Positions 15,751 through 23,950 of a stretch of DNA of 64,000 nt are shown here, one piece after another. Under the pieces are notes generated by a model. It had not been told where the DNA came from. It was given only the letters and a program-made list of their open reading frames with translations, and searched no databases. Numbering within the stretch: the stretch's first letter is position 1; the number at the start of each line of letters is the position of its first letter. A program made the translations under genes and the position numbers. The stretch spans positions 1 through 64,000 of the forward strand of contig JAOUHG010000012.1 of the NCBI GenBank assembly GCA_029865265.1. The letters are read 5' to 3'. Source of the stretch: Candidatus Krumholzibacteriia bacterium. GTDB lineage: Bacteria; Krumholzibacteriota; Krumholzibacteriia; WVZY01; JAKEHA01.

Positions 15751-17661
15751 CTAGCGACCGCCGGTCTCGTCGGCGGCGCGTGGCTGCCACACCACCAGCA
15801 CATCACCGGGGCGAATGATGGAACGCGACCGGCCGTTCCACGCCATCAGGTCGTTCATGGAAACATTGTAGCGGCGGCTGATGGAGTAGAAGGTCTCGCC
15901 CGACGCCACCACGTGGCGCGTGCGTTCGAAGCGCGTCTCGTCCACGGTGGGCGACGGCCCGGACGCGACCGTGGTGTTCTGCGGCGCGGAACCACCAGGC
16001 ACGTAGATGGCGAGCTTCTGTCCGGGGTAGATGTGCCGGCGGCGGCTCAGGTTGTTCCACGAGCGGATCTGGCTCACGCCCACGCGATGCGTCTCGGCGA
16101 TCTCGCTCAGGGTGTCGTTGCGACGCACCGTGTACACCACGCGCGTGCGACCCGCGATGGGCGCGCCGGCAGTGGCCCGTTCGGCGTAGCGCTCGAGCGC
16201 GTCGCGATCGATGGTCGAGGTGTGTGTGCGATAGGAGGGCTGCGAACTGGCCGCCTGGGCGTAGGTGCCGCCCGGCACCGGAATGACCAGGCGCTGCCCG
16301 ATCTGCAGCAGGCTCTTGTTGCGCAGGTTGTTGGCGTCGCGCAGCGCGGCTACCGAGGTGTCGTAGCGGCTCGCGATCCCGGACAGCGTTTCGCCCTTGC
16401 GCACCGTGTGTTCGCTCCAGGTGACGCGTTCCTCTGGCGGCAGGGCGGCGATGTTCGCCGTGGCCAGATCGCCCGCACCCGAAGGAACCTTGATGTGCAC
16501 CACCATGTTGGGCGGCGTGGCTCCACGGCGCAACTGCGGGTTGAGTTCCTTGATGGTCTCGGTGGTGGTGCCGGCGCAACGCGCGAGCACGTCCAGTTCG
16601 ATGGCGTACTCCACCGTGATGAGATCGAACGAAATGGGTTCCACCTGCGGGATGGTGAACCCGTACTTCTCAGGCTCGCGCATGATATACAGCGCGGCGA
16701 GGAATTTGGGAACGTAGCGCTCCGTCTGCAGGGGAAGATCGAGCTCCCAGAAGTTCTTGGTCTTCTGGCGCGCCACCTGCCGCGCCACGCGGTACTCGCC
16801 ACAGTTATACGCGGCGAAGGCGAGGAACCAGTCGCCCCAGATCGAATAGAGGTCCCGAAGATAATTGCCCGCCGCGTAGGTGGAAGCCACGATATCGCTG
16901 CGTTCCTCGTACCACCACGTGGAGCGCAGACCGTAGCGGCGCCCGGTGCCACCGATGAATTGCCAGGGCCCCACGGCACGCGCGCTGGAAACCGCCTTCA
17001 TGGCGAAGCCGCTCTCGATGAAGGCGATGCAGATCAGTTCCTGCGGCAGGTCCATTTCGTCGAGGATGCCCTCGACCGTGGGGCGGTTGAGTTGCATGCG
17101 ATACAGCGCGCGGTCGAAGCGGTCGCGGCCTGGCCCGGTGAAGTAGTTGATCCAGAAATCGATGCGAGTGCTCTCGATGACGGGGAACTGGGTGTTCTCC
17201 ATGCTGAACAGACGGCCATCCGACGCCGGCAGGTCGGCCTGCGGCCAGTCGGCGCTGGCCAGTGCCAGGCTGTCATCGATGGCGGAATAGCCCTCGTCCT
17301 CGAGTCCGCTGGTGACCAGCGTGTCCATCGCGCTCAGAGCGTTGAGGATGGAGATGAACTCAGGATCGTCCTCGGCGTGGGGGTGGTTACGGATGAACGC
17401 GTTGACGTCCGCGATCAGCGAATCCCGGGTCGACTCGAAGCGCGCGCCGTTGCCGTCTTCCTGGAAGGCCCGCGCATAGTCGATGCGTGCCTCGAAGCGG
17501 TCCAGCGCCGCCAGGTACGCCTCGTGCGCGTCACCGGGCTCGGAAGCGGCGCGCCCGGCGCTCTCTCGGCTGCCGCTGCCACAGCCCGCGAGAAGCAGGG
17601 TCAGGGTGGCCGCGAGCACGATGCGGGCAATCAGGCCGGACTTGCGAACGTTGGAATACAC
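15751..17661 (-). CDS. mltD: MltD-like lytic transglycosylase lipoprotein with three LysM domains
   Basis: A 636-residue murein hydrolase. The signal peptide ends in lipobox LLLAGC, so it is membrane-anchored. After an N-terminal helical region comes the SLT transglycosylase domain, with catalytic Glu in 'CIAFIESGF' and the typical 'ARAVGPWQFI' and 'AFAAYNCGE' motifs. Three LysM repeats near the C terminus ('HTVRKGETLSGIASRYD', 'YTVRRNDTLSEIAETH', 'HVVASGETFYSISRRY') bind glycan chains. It cleaves peptidoglycan to 1,6-anhydro products. The GTG at 17661 with AGGAGG five bases upstream is clearly the start; the frame extends further but without signal-peptide sense. Transcribed divergently from the GGDEF gene. 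Confidence 0.92.
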   Translation of the reverse strand: MYSNVRKSGLIARIVLAATLTLLLAGCGSGSRESAGRAASEPGDAHEAYLAALDRFEARIDYARAFQEDGNGARFESTRDSLIADVNAFIRNHPHAEDDPEFISILNALSAMDTLVTSGLEDEGYSAIDDSLALASADWPQADLPASDGRLFSMENTQFPVIESTRIDFWINYFTGPGRDRFDRALYRMQLNRPTVEGILDEMDLPQELICIAFIESGFAMKAVSSARAVGPWQFIGGTGRRYGLRSTWWYEERSDIVASTYAAGNYLRDLYSIWGDWFLAFAAYNCGEYRVARQVARQKTKNFWELDLPLQTERYVPKFLAALYIMREPEKYGFTIPQVEPISFDLITVEYAIELDVLARCAGTTTETIKELNPQLRRGATPPNMVVHIKVPSGAGDLATANIAALPPEERVTWSEHTVRKGETLSGIASRYDTSVAALRDANNLRNKSLLQIGQRLVIPVPGGTYAQAASSQPSYRTHTSTIDRDALERYAERATAGAPIAGRTRVVYTVRRNDTLSEIAETHRVGVSQIRSWNNLSRRRHIYPGQKLAIYVPGGSAPQNTTVASGPSPTVDETRFERTRHVVASGETFYSISRRYNVSMNDLMAWNGRSRSIIRPGDVLVVWQPRAADETGGR

Positions 17662-17706
17662 GGGAGCCTCCTGGAGGTGCACGGGGAGTCGGATGGGGTT
17701 GGGGGC

Positions 17707-17736
17707 AATATGGATCATGCCAAAAGCAACTTGCAA
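17707..17736 (-). promoter_or_regulatory. Possible promoter of the MltD gene
   Basis: On the minus strand TTGCAA (17736-17731) lies 18 bases before CATATT (17712-17707). The fit is moderate; the position, about 45 bases ahead of the GTG start, is reasonable. Confidence 0.35.
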
Positions 17737-17788
17737 GCCAAAATCGGGACTCCCCCCCCGACCCCGGGATGTTGGCGTGGGAAAGCCC

Positions 17789-17818
17789 TGGAAGCCGCCT
17801 ACCCACATAGTTTACAAT
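17789..17818 (+). promoter_or_regulatory. Possible promoter of the GGDEF gene
   Basis: TACAAT at 17813-17818 is a good -10 box; TGGAAG 18 bases upstream is a weak -35. The start would be near 17825, about 40 bases before the ATG. Confidence 0.4.
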
Positions 17819-17863
17819 AAAAGTGGCCAGAAATCGACCGTCGGCGGCGAAGGTACCGACGCA

Positions 17864-19225
17864 ATGCGCATCTACGATCAGGACTTCCGATACCTTCTCG
17901 TCCACCTCGTGCCGCAGCACCGCCTGCCCGCCGACCTCCGGCGGGATGTGAGCGAGGCGCTTCGGACAGGTGAACCAGGGGCCCTCAGGCGCGAATCCAT
18001 ACGCGCCCTGGAGGCCCTGTGCGACGCGTCCTACTTCCGGCGAACCGGCGTTGCCGCCGACAACGGCAACGTGGTGCTCGAGTACCGCAAGAGCGGCGGC
18101 CGCTACAACGTGAGTGTGGCTGTGCCGCGGGACGAGTGGGAGGTGTGGTCGGAGGCGGCCCCGCCGCCGGCCACGGAAGCCACCCCGCCCGCCGATACCC
18201 CGCCCCGCCGGGAGGACGCCGTGGCACCCGCGCTCACCGACGCCGTCGAGCCGGGGGAAATTCTCCCCGATATCATCCGTTCCTTCGCCATCGCCGACCG
18301 CGCCGCCCCGGTGCTGGAAAGGCTGGACATCCTGCTGGCCACGCTGGAGCGCTGGCTGTCGTTCGAGGCCGCGCGCCTCGACGTCATCGACGACGCGCTC
18401 CTGCCCGGCGATGCCACCGGGACCCGGGTGCGCGTCGTGAGCGAAAGCGAGCTGCGCTCCACCGAGTCCGTGCGGCATGCCATCGAGACCGGCGCGCGCC
18501 GCCTGGTTCCCAAGGCCAATCTCGACACGCCGGGGCCCGAGGGCATGGCGAGCTGGAGCGTGCTCGGTGTGGCGCCCATTTTCGCGCAGGGCCGGGTGGT
18601 GGGAGCGCTGCGCTGTTACCTGCGACCGGGTCCGGACCGCGACACCATGGAACGCCGCATCGAGACCGCTGCGTCACTGGTGCGCAACGTGATCGAGTTC
18701 AACTACCACTTTGAGAACCTGACCTCGATCGACTCGCTCACCGGCGTGTACAACCGGCAGTTCTTCGATCGCCAGATGCCGGTGGAGATCGAACGCGCGA
18801 TGCGCTCGGGTGCCTCGCTGTCGATGCTGGTACTGGACATCGACGACTTCAAGCGCGTGAATGACGAGCTCGGGCACAAGAAGGGGGACGAGGCCCTGGT
18901 GGCGGTGGCCGAAATCGTGCGGCGCAACCTGCGCAAGGTCGACCTCGCGTTTCGTTACGGCGGCGAAGAGATCGTGATCCTGCTGCCCGGAACACCGGAG
19001 TTCGAGGCGGTGCACACGGCGGAACGATTGCGGCGCGTCATTCACCAGTACCGGGGATTCCGCGACCACCGAGGCGGTACGCGTGAGATCACGGTGAGCG
19101 TCGGCGTGGCGGTCTATCCGGACACGGCCAAGACCGCGGACGAGTTGTTCGTTCAGGCGGACGAGGCCATGTACCGCGCCAAGCAGCGCGGTAAGAACCA
19201 GGTGGTGCTGTACTCGAATCCGTAG
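17864..19225 (+). CDS. Diguanylate cyclase with GAF-like sensor
   Basis: A 453-residue soluble protein. The first 100 residues ('MRIYDQDFRYLLVHLVP...') form a small domain I do not recognise. A Pro/Ala linker is followed by a GAF-like region (about 145-280) and a GGDEF domain (about 285-450) with 'SIDSLTGVYNRQFFD', 'LDIDDFKRVND' and active-site 'RYGGEEIVILLPG'. The GGEEI form keeps the catalytic residues, so cyclic-di-GMP synthesis is likely. No RxxD inhibitory site is obvious. The ATG at 17864 is chosen because upstream sequence overlaps the divergent MltD gene. The PilZ protein at 7871 is a possible effector. Confidence 0.85.
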   Translation: MRIYDQDFRYLLVHLVPQHRLPADLRRDVSEALRTGEPGALRRESIRALEALCDASYFRRTGVAADNGNVVLEYRKSGGRYNVSVAVPRDEWEVWSEAAPPPATEATPPADTPPRREDAVAPALTDAVEPGEILPDIIRSFAIADRAAPVLERLDILLATLERWLSFEAARLDVIDDALLPGDATGTRVRVVSESELRSTESVRHAIETGARRLVPKANLDTPGPEGMASWSVLGVAPIFAQGRVVGALRCYLRPGPDRDTMERRIETAASLVRNVIEFNYHFENLTSIDSLTGVYNRQFFDRQMPVEIERAMRSGASLSMLVLDIDDFKRVNDELGHKKGDEALVAVAEIVRRNLRKVDLAFRYGGEEIVILLPGTPEFEAVHTAERLRRVIHQYRGFRDHRGGTREITVSVGVAVYPDTAKTADELFVQADEAMYRAKQRGKNQVVLYSNP

Positions 19226-19233
19226 GGCAAGGA

Positions 19234-19255
19234 CCGGCCGCGCGGGCGCGGCCGG
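19234..19255. terminator. GC-rich hairpin between the GGDEF and comEC genes
   Basis: CCGGCCGCG and CGCGGCCGG form a perfect 9-bp stem around a 4-base loop just after the GGDEF stop codon. There is no T tract, so termination is uncertain. Confidence 0.3.
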
Positions 19256-19266
19256 CGCAAAGCGGG

Positions 19267-20760
19267 GTGGTGGCGGTGGTGTGGTTCCTGACCGCGGCGA
19301 TCGTCGCGGGCGTCTATCAACGGCTTTCATTGATTCTGATCGTCACGGGCGTGCTGGTGGCGCGCTCGCTGTGGGTTCGTACGCGTGCGGCCCGGCTGTG
19401 GCCGCTGCTGGCGGCGGCCTGCGCGCTGATTGGCTGGAGTGCACTGAGCACCGTGCGCCGCGGCGCCGACGAGGTGGCGCGCGTGGCGGCCGGTCGTGGC
19501 GCGGCGCTGGTGGCGCTGGAAGGCCACGTGGCATCGTTTCCGCAGGCGAGCCCCTTCGGCACGTCGTTCCTGTACGAGACCTCTATTGAAGGACGGCGGG
19601 TGCGCCTGGTCATGCGCGCGGCGTTCTTTGACGCCAACTACGGCGATGCGTTCGCGTGCCGTGCGCGCCTGGGTGGGGGCGGCAACACCGACTACCTGCT
19701 CGCCAGGGGTGCCGCGGGTACCGCGCGTGTGCGCCTGCGCGATACGCGGGAAATACGCCCTGCGTCGCGCGGCCGCCTGCACCAGCGTGCGCTGTGGTCG
19801 TGGCATCGGACGGTGCGCACGCGGTTGTCGCGTGCGATGTCCGGCGATGCTGCGCTGGCGCTTGCGCTACTGCTGGGTGAACGTGGGTTCCTGGATCACC
19901 GCGTTCGCGACGCGGTGGTCAGGCTGGGGATTGCGCACCTGCTCGCTTTGAGCGGCATGCACCTGACGACGGTGGCGGCACTGGCCCTCGTCGCCGCGCG
20001 ATCGTTTGCGCGGGGTCGCGATCTGCTGGTGCTCGCGGCGCTTTCGGCATACGTCGGCATGGTGGGTGACGTGGCGTCGCTGACGCGGGCCTACCTCATG
20101 GCAGTATTCATCGTTCTGGCGCGCGCGGTGGCGCGGCCCGTGAGTGCGATCGACGCGCTGGGCAGGGCCCTGCTGGTGATGCTGCTGGTGTCTCCGACCG
20201 CCATCCTCTCGGTGGGGCTGCAGTTGTCCTTTGCGGCCACGGTCGCCGTGCTGGCCGCGCTGCAACGCTTTCCGCTGCTCCGTGCGGGGATGCGCGGCCG
20301 GGGGGAGGGCGGGGGGCGGATCGCGCGACGGGTCGGGTGGGTGCTCCTCGCGGCACTGCTGATCAGCGTAGCCGTTGAAGTGGTGATCGCCCCCCTGCAG
20401 TTTCACCACTTCGGCCGCATGAGTGCGGTCGGCCCGCTGGCAACGGCGCTGTTCGTGCTGCCGGTGACGTTTCTCCAGGTTCTGGGCATGGCCGTGGCCG
20501 CGCTCGCCGGGGTGCCGCTGATGGGGGACGCACTGGTGGCGTGCCTGGGCGCGTGCTCCCGTGCTGCCACCGAAGCGGTACTGACCGCGGCCGCCGTCGC
20601 TCCGCAACCACTCGCCGGCGACGGGCCGGCCGCGCTGCCGTACTACGCGGCGCTGCTGCTCGTGTGGCGGTTTTCGCGGCGGCGATGGGCGTGGGTGGCA
20701 GCGGCGACGCTGCTCGTCGTCGCCTTCCGGGGGGTGCTGGCGGGGATGGATTTTTGGTGA
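19267..20760 (+). CDS. comEC: ComEC/Rec2-family DNA-uptake channel, short form
   Basis: A 497-residue polytopic membrane protein. Two or three N-terminal helices precede a soluble OB-like segment (about 75-170, 'LEGHVASFPQASPF'), then the Competence domain with its signature 'LGIAHLLALSGMHL' and about seven further hydrophobic helices. ComEC moves single-stranded DNA across the inner membrane during transformation. The C-terminal metallo-beta-lactamase nuclease domain found in long ComEC proteins is absent: the chain stops soon after the last helices and purN begins 58 bases later. Short ComEC forms exist in other lineages. The start is one of several in-frame GTG codons from 19267. Confidence 0.85.
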   Translation: MVAVVWFLTAAIVAGVYQRLSLILIVTGVLVARSLWVRTRAARLWPLLAAACALIGWSALSTVRRGADEVARVAAGRGAALVALEGHVASFPQASPFGTSFLYETSIEGRRVRLVMRAAFFDANYGDAFACRARLGGGGNTDYLLARGAAGTARVRLRDTREIRPASRGRLHQRALWSWHRTVRTRLSRAMSGDAALALALLLGERGFLDHRVRDAVVRLGIAHLLALSGMHLTTVAALALVAARSFARGRDLLVLAALSAYVGMVGDVASLTRAYLMAVFIVLARAVARPVSAIDALGRALLVMLLVSPTAILSVGLQLSFAATVAVLAALQRFPLLRAGMRGRGEGGGRIARRVGWVLLAALLISVAVEVVIAPLQFHHFGRMSAVGPLATALFVLPVTFLQVLGMAVAALAGVPLMGDALVACLGACSRAATEAVLTAAAVAPQPLAGDGPAALPYYAALLLVWRFSRRRWAWVAAATLLVVAFRGVLAGMDFW

Positions 20761-20781
20761 CAGCCTGGCGTGCCCGGATGC

Positions 20782-20787
20782 TATAGT
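20782..20787 (+). promoter_or_regulatory. Candidate -10 box for the pur cluster
   Basis: TATAGT lies 31 bases before the proposed purN start. The matching -35 region is poor, so the assignment rests on the -10 box and position. Confidence 0.3.
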
Positions 20788-20818
20788 CCGGCCTAACTGA
20801 CGACGCGGAAGGGTGTAC

Positions 20819-21478
20819 GTGACCTCCGTCAAATGCCGAGTGGCCGTGCTGGCCTCCGGACGTGGAAGCAACTTCAGAGCGCTCGCTGAGCGCTGCCAGA
20901 ACCCGACGTTTCCGGCCGAAGTGGTGTGCCTGGTGACCGACGACGCCACCGCCAATGCGGTGTCGATCGCCGGTGAGTTTGGCATTGCCTGGCACACCGT
21001 CGAGCCCGGTGAACGGCGCGGGCGCCTTGCGGACGGCGCAGAAGCTCGCATCGTGCGGCTGTGCCGGGACGCCGGCGTCGGTCTGGTGGTGCTGGCCGGC
21101 TTCATGCGCATCCTCGATGGCGAACTGCTGGAGCAATTCGCCGGGCGGATCATCAACATACACCCTTCACTGCTCCCAAGCTTCCGAGGATTGAATGCGC
21201 AGCGCCAGGCGCTCGAGCACGGCGTCAAGGTGGCGGGTTGCACAGTTCACTTCGTCGATGCGTCACTCGACGGTGGACCCATCATCCTGCAGACCGCGGT
21301 TCCCGTGCACGACGCCGACGACCTCAGCGTGTTGCGCGCACGGATCCTGTCCGAGGAGCACCGCATACTCGTTCGCGCGGTGGAGCTGTTTGCGCTGGGA
21401 CGCCTCCGGGTGGAGGAGCGGCGCGTGCTCGGCACCGAAGCGACGCCAACGGCGCCCACACGGCGCGAAGAAGGGTGA
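20819..21478 (+). CDS. purN: Phosphoribosylglycinamide formyltransferase
   Basis: A 219-residue GAR transformylase. It transfers a formyl group from 10-formyltetrahydrofolate to GAR, the third step of purine synthesis. The substrate-binding 'VLASGRGSNFRAL' loop is near the N terminus. The catalytic Asn and His sit in 'INIHPSLLPSFRG', and the catalytic Asp in 'HFVDASLDGGPII'. The C-terminal tail of about 20 residues beyond the core is variable. The GTG at 20819 is chosen because GGAAGGG (20807-20813) is five bases upstream; the GTG at 20813 is inside that site. It opens the purN-purC-purH-guaA cluster. Confidence 0.95.
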   Translation: MTSVKCRVAVLASGRGSNFRALAERCQNPTFPAEVVCLVTDDATANAVSIAGEFGIAWHTVEPGERRGRLADGAEARIVRLCRDAGVGLVVLAGFMRILDGELLEQFAGRIINIHPSLLPSFRGLNAQRQALEHGVKVAGCTVHFVDASLDGGPIILQTAVPVHDADDLSVLRARILSEEHRILVRAVELFALGRLRVEERRVLGTEATPTAPTRREEG

Positions 21479-21482
21479 ATCC

Positions 21483-22382
21483 ATGATGCAAGCACTCGTG
21501 AGCACCAGCGACCTGGGATTGACGCCGGATCGCACCGGCAAGGTGCGCGATGTATTCGACCTCGGCGACCACCTGTTGATCGTGTCCACCGATCGTATCA
21601 GTGCCTACGACGTCATTCTTCCCTCGGCGCTTCCAGGCAAGGGAATCCTCCTCACGCAGATCACCATCGGCTGGTACGAGCACTTCGGCAGGGAGCTGCG
21701 CACGCATTTCGTGAGCGCGGACATCGACGAGTATCCCGCGCCCTTCAAGGGGCGGCGCGAACTCGCGGGGCGCAGCATGCTGGTGCGCAAGGCGGATCGC
21801 TTCGACGTGGAGTGCGTGGTGCGCGGATACCTGAGCGGATCGGGCTGGAAGGAGTACCGCCGCAACCGCGCGGTGTGCGGCGTGTCTCTGCCCGAAGGGC
21901 TCACCGAGTCGGCGGAGCTGCCGCAGCCGATCTTCACGCCCGCCACCAAGGCCGACGATGGCCACGACGAGAACATCCCGTTCGAGGAGATGTGCAACAT
22001 CGTGGCCCGCGCAGACGCAGAGCAGCTGCGCAGCATGAGTATCGATCTCTACCGGCGCGGCCGTGACTACGCGCGCGCACGCGGCATCATCCTTGCCGAC
22101 ACCAAGTTTGAATTCGGGCGCATCGATGGTGAGATCACGCTCATCGATGAGATGCTGACGCCGGACTCGTCGCGTTTCTGGCCCGCCGACCGTTACGCGC
22201 CGGGCGGACCGCAGGAGAGTTTCGACAAACAGTTCGTGCGCGACTACCTCGATGCCAGCGGCTGGGATCACTCGCCGCCCGGCCCGCAACTTCCCGCCGA
22301 TGTCGTGAACAAGACCATCGCCCGCTACCGCGAGGCACACGACCGGCTCTTCCCGGGCCGCAGCCTGGAGAGATACCTGTGA
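21483..22382 (+). CDS. purC: SAICAR synthetase
   Basis: A 299-residue enzyme of the longer PurC type that joins aspartate to CAIR using ATP. Hallmarks are 'GKVRDVFDLGDHLLIVSTDR' near residue 17-36, 'RGYLSGSGWKEY', 'FTPATKA' and 'DTKFEFGR', followed by 'IDEMLTPDSSRFW'. The ATG at 21483 has GAAGGG upstream; a second ATG follows immediately. It begins four bases after the purN stop, and its own stop overlaps the purH start, so these genes are read as one unit. Confidence 0.97.
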   Translation: MMQALVSTSDLGLTPDRTGKVRDVFDLGDHLLIVSTDRISAYDVILPSALPGKGILLTQITIGWYEHFGRELRTHFVSADIDEYPAPFKGRRELAGRSMLVRKADRFDVECVVRGYLSGSGWKEYRRNRAVCGVSLPEGLTESAELPQPIFTPATKADDGHDENIPFEEMCNIVARADAEQLRSMSIDLYRRGRDYARARGIILADTKFEFGRIDGEITLIDEMLTPDSSRFWPADRYAPGGPQESFDKQFVRDYLDASGWDHSPPGPQLPADVVNKTIARYREAHDRLFPGRSLERYL

Positions 22383-23941
22383 AAAGGACACCGAAGGCTT
22401 CCACGGCGCTGATCAGCGTGACCGACAAAACGGGTCTGCCCGAGATTGCGGCGGCGCTCAACGAAAAGGGCATCCACCTCATCGCCTCCTCGGGCACCAA
22501 AGCGTTTCTCGAAGAGAACGGCATTCCGGTGGAGGAGATATCCGCCTACACGGCGAGCCCCGAAATCCTGGGCGGGCGCGTGAAGACGCTGCACCCGAAG
22601 ATCCACGGCGGCATCCTCGCCGACCGCGACAACCCGGAGCACATGCGCACGCTTGCCGAGCAGGGCACGTATGCGATCGACTACGTCATCGTGAACCTGT
22701 ATCCGTTCGAGGAGAAGCTGCAGGCGGGTCTAACGCCCGAACAGCTGATCGAGTACATCGACATCGGTGGGATCACACTGCTGCGCGCGGCTGCCAAGAA
22801 TCACCGCCACGTGACCGTACTCACCAGCCCGGCCCAGTACGCGGCGGTGATCGGGGAGGTCAAGGCGAAGGGAAGCACGTCGCGGGAGACGCGCGCGCAC
22901 CTCGCGGCGGAGGTATTTGCACTCACCGCCACCTATGACGCCGCCATAGCGCATTCCATGCGCGGCGTGTCTGGCGCTGAAGGGTTCCCGGAGCGCCTGC
23001 CCATCGGACTGAGCAAGGTGACCGACGTTCGCTACGGCGAGAATCCGCACCAGCGCGGCGCTCTCTACCGGACGGCGGCGGCGTCGCCTTTTACCGCCAT
23101 GACCCAGCACCAGGGCAAGGAACTCTCCTTCAACAACTACCTCGACATGATCGGCGCTTTCACACTGGTGCGAGATCTCGGGCCCGACAGTGTCGCCATC
23201 ATCAAGCACAACAATCCGTGCGGCGCGGCCTGGTGCGGCGACATCATGCGCTCGTGGAAGCGCGCCCTGAAGACCGACACGGTGAGCGCCTTCGGTGGCG
23301 TCGTGGCCGTGCACGGGTCCGTGTCCGCCGATCTTGCCACGGAGATGGGGCAGCTGTTCCTTGAGGTGGTCATCGCGAGAAAGATCGAACCGGCGGCGGC
23401 CGCGCTGCTCGCCAAGAAGAAGAACCTGCGCGTGGTCACGGTGCCCGACGCGTACTGGGGTGCGCCGACGGGTGGGCGCCTGGCGGTGGTGACCAACGGC
23501 GTCGCCCTGGTGCAGGACGAGGACGCCGGCTTCCCCGAGCTGGAGCGCGTGGAAACCGTCACCAGTCGCAAGCCGGGTGACGCCGATATGGTTGCGCTCA
23601 AGATGGCGTGGAAGGTGGCCAAGAACGTGAAATCGAACGCCATCGTGATCGCCGACGAAGAGGGAACGGTGGGCATCGGCGCCGGCCAGATGAGCCGGAT
23701 CGATTCCTCGCACATCGCGGCGCGCAAGGCCCGCGAGGCGGGTCTCGAGGTGAAGGGCGCGGCGGCCGCGTCGGACGCGTTCTTCCCCTTCGCCGACGGC
23801 GTGGTGGAACTGGCCCGCGCCGGAATCGGCGCGCTGATCCAGCCCGGCGGCTCCATCCGGGACGAAGAGGTCATCGCCGCCGCCAACGAGGCCGGGCTCG
23901 CGATGGTGTTCACGGGGCGGCGTCATTTCCGACACGTATAG
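22379..23941 (+). CDS. purH: AICAR transformylase / IMP cyclohydrolase
   Basis: A 520-residue bifunctional enzyme that completes IMP. The N-terminal IMP cyclohydrolase (MGS-like, about 1-200) has 'SVTDKTGLPEIAAALNEKG' and 'LHPKIHGGILADRD'. The C-terminal AICAR transformylase has 'KHNNPCGAAW' and 'SDAFFPFADGV', including the catalytic Lys-His. Length matches the family. The GTG start overlaps the purC stop by four bases. GuaA follows after nine bases, so the cluster carries flux from GAR on to GMP, with the remaining pathway genes located elsewhere. Confidence 0.97.
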   Translation: MKRTPKASTALISVTDKTGLPEIAAALNEKGIHLIASSGTKAFLEENGIPVEEISAYTASPEILGGRVKTLHPKIHGGILADRDNPEHMRTLAEQGTYAIDYVIVNLYPFEEKLQAGLTPEQLIEYIDIGGITLLRAAAKNHRHVTVLTSPAQYAAVIGEVKAKGSTSRETRAHLAAEVFALTATYDAAIAHSMRGVSGAEGFPERLPIGLSKVTDVRYGENPHQRGALYRTAAASPFTAMTQHQGKELSFNNYLDMIGAFTLVRDLGPDSVAIIKHNNPCGAAWCGDIMRSWKRALKTDTVSAFGGVVAVHGSVSADLATEMGQLFLEVVIARKIEPAAAALLAKKKNLRVVTVPDAYWGAPTGGRLAVVTNGVALVQDEDAGFPELERVETVTSRKPGDADMVALKMAWKVAKNVKSNAIVIADEEGTVGIGAGQMSRIDSSHIAARKAREAGLEVKGAAAASDAFFPFADGVVELARAGIGALIQPGGSIRDEEVIAAANEAGLAMVFTGRRHFRHV

Positions 23942-23950
23942 CGGGGGACC

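Noticed and set aside
19267-20760. Frameshifted full-length comEC
   Set aside because: No metallo-beta-lactamase remnants appear in any frame downstream; purN begins almost immediately.
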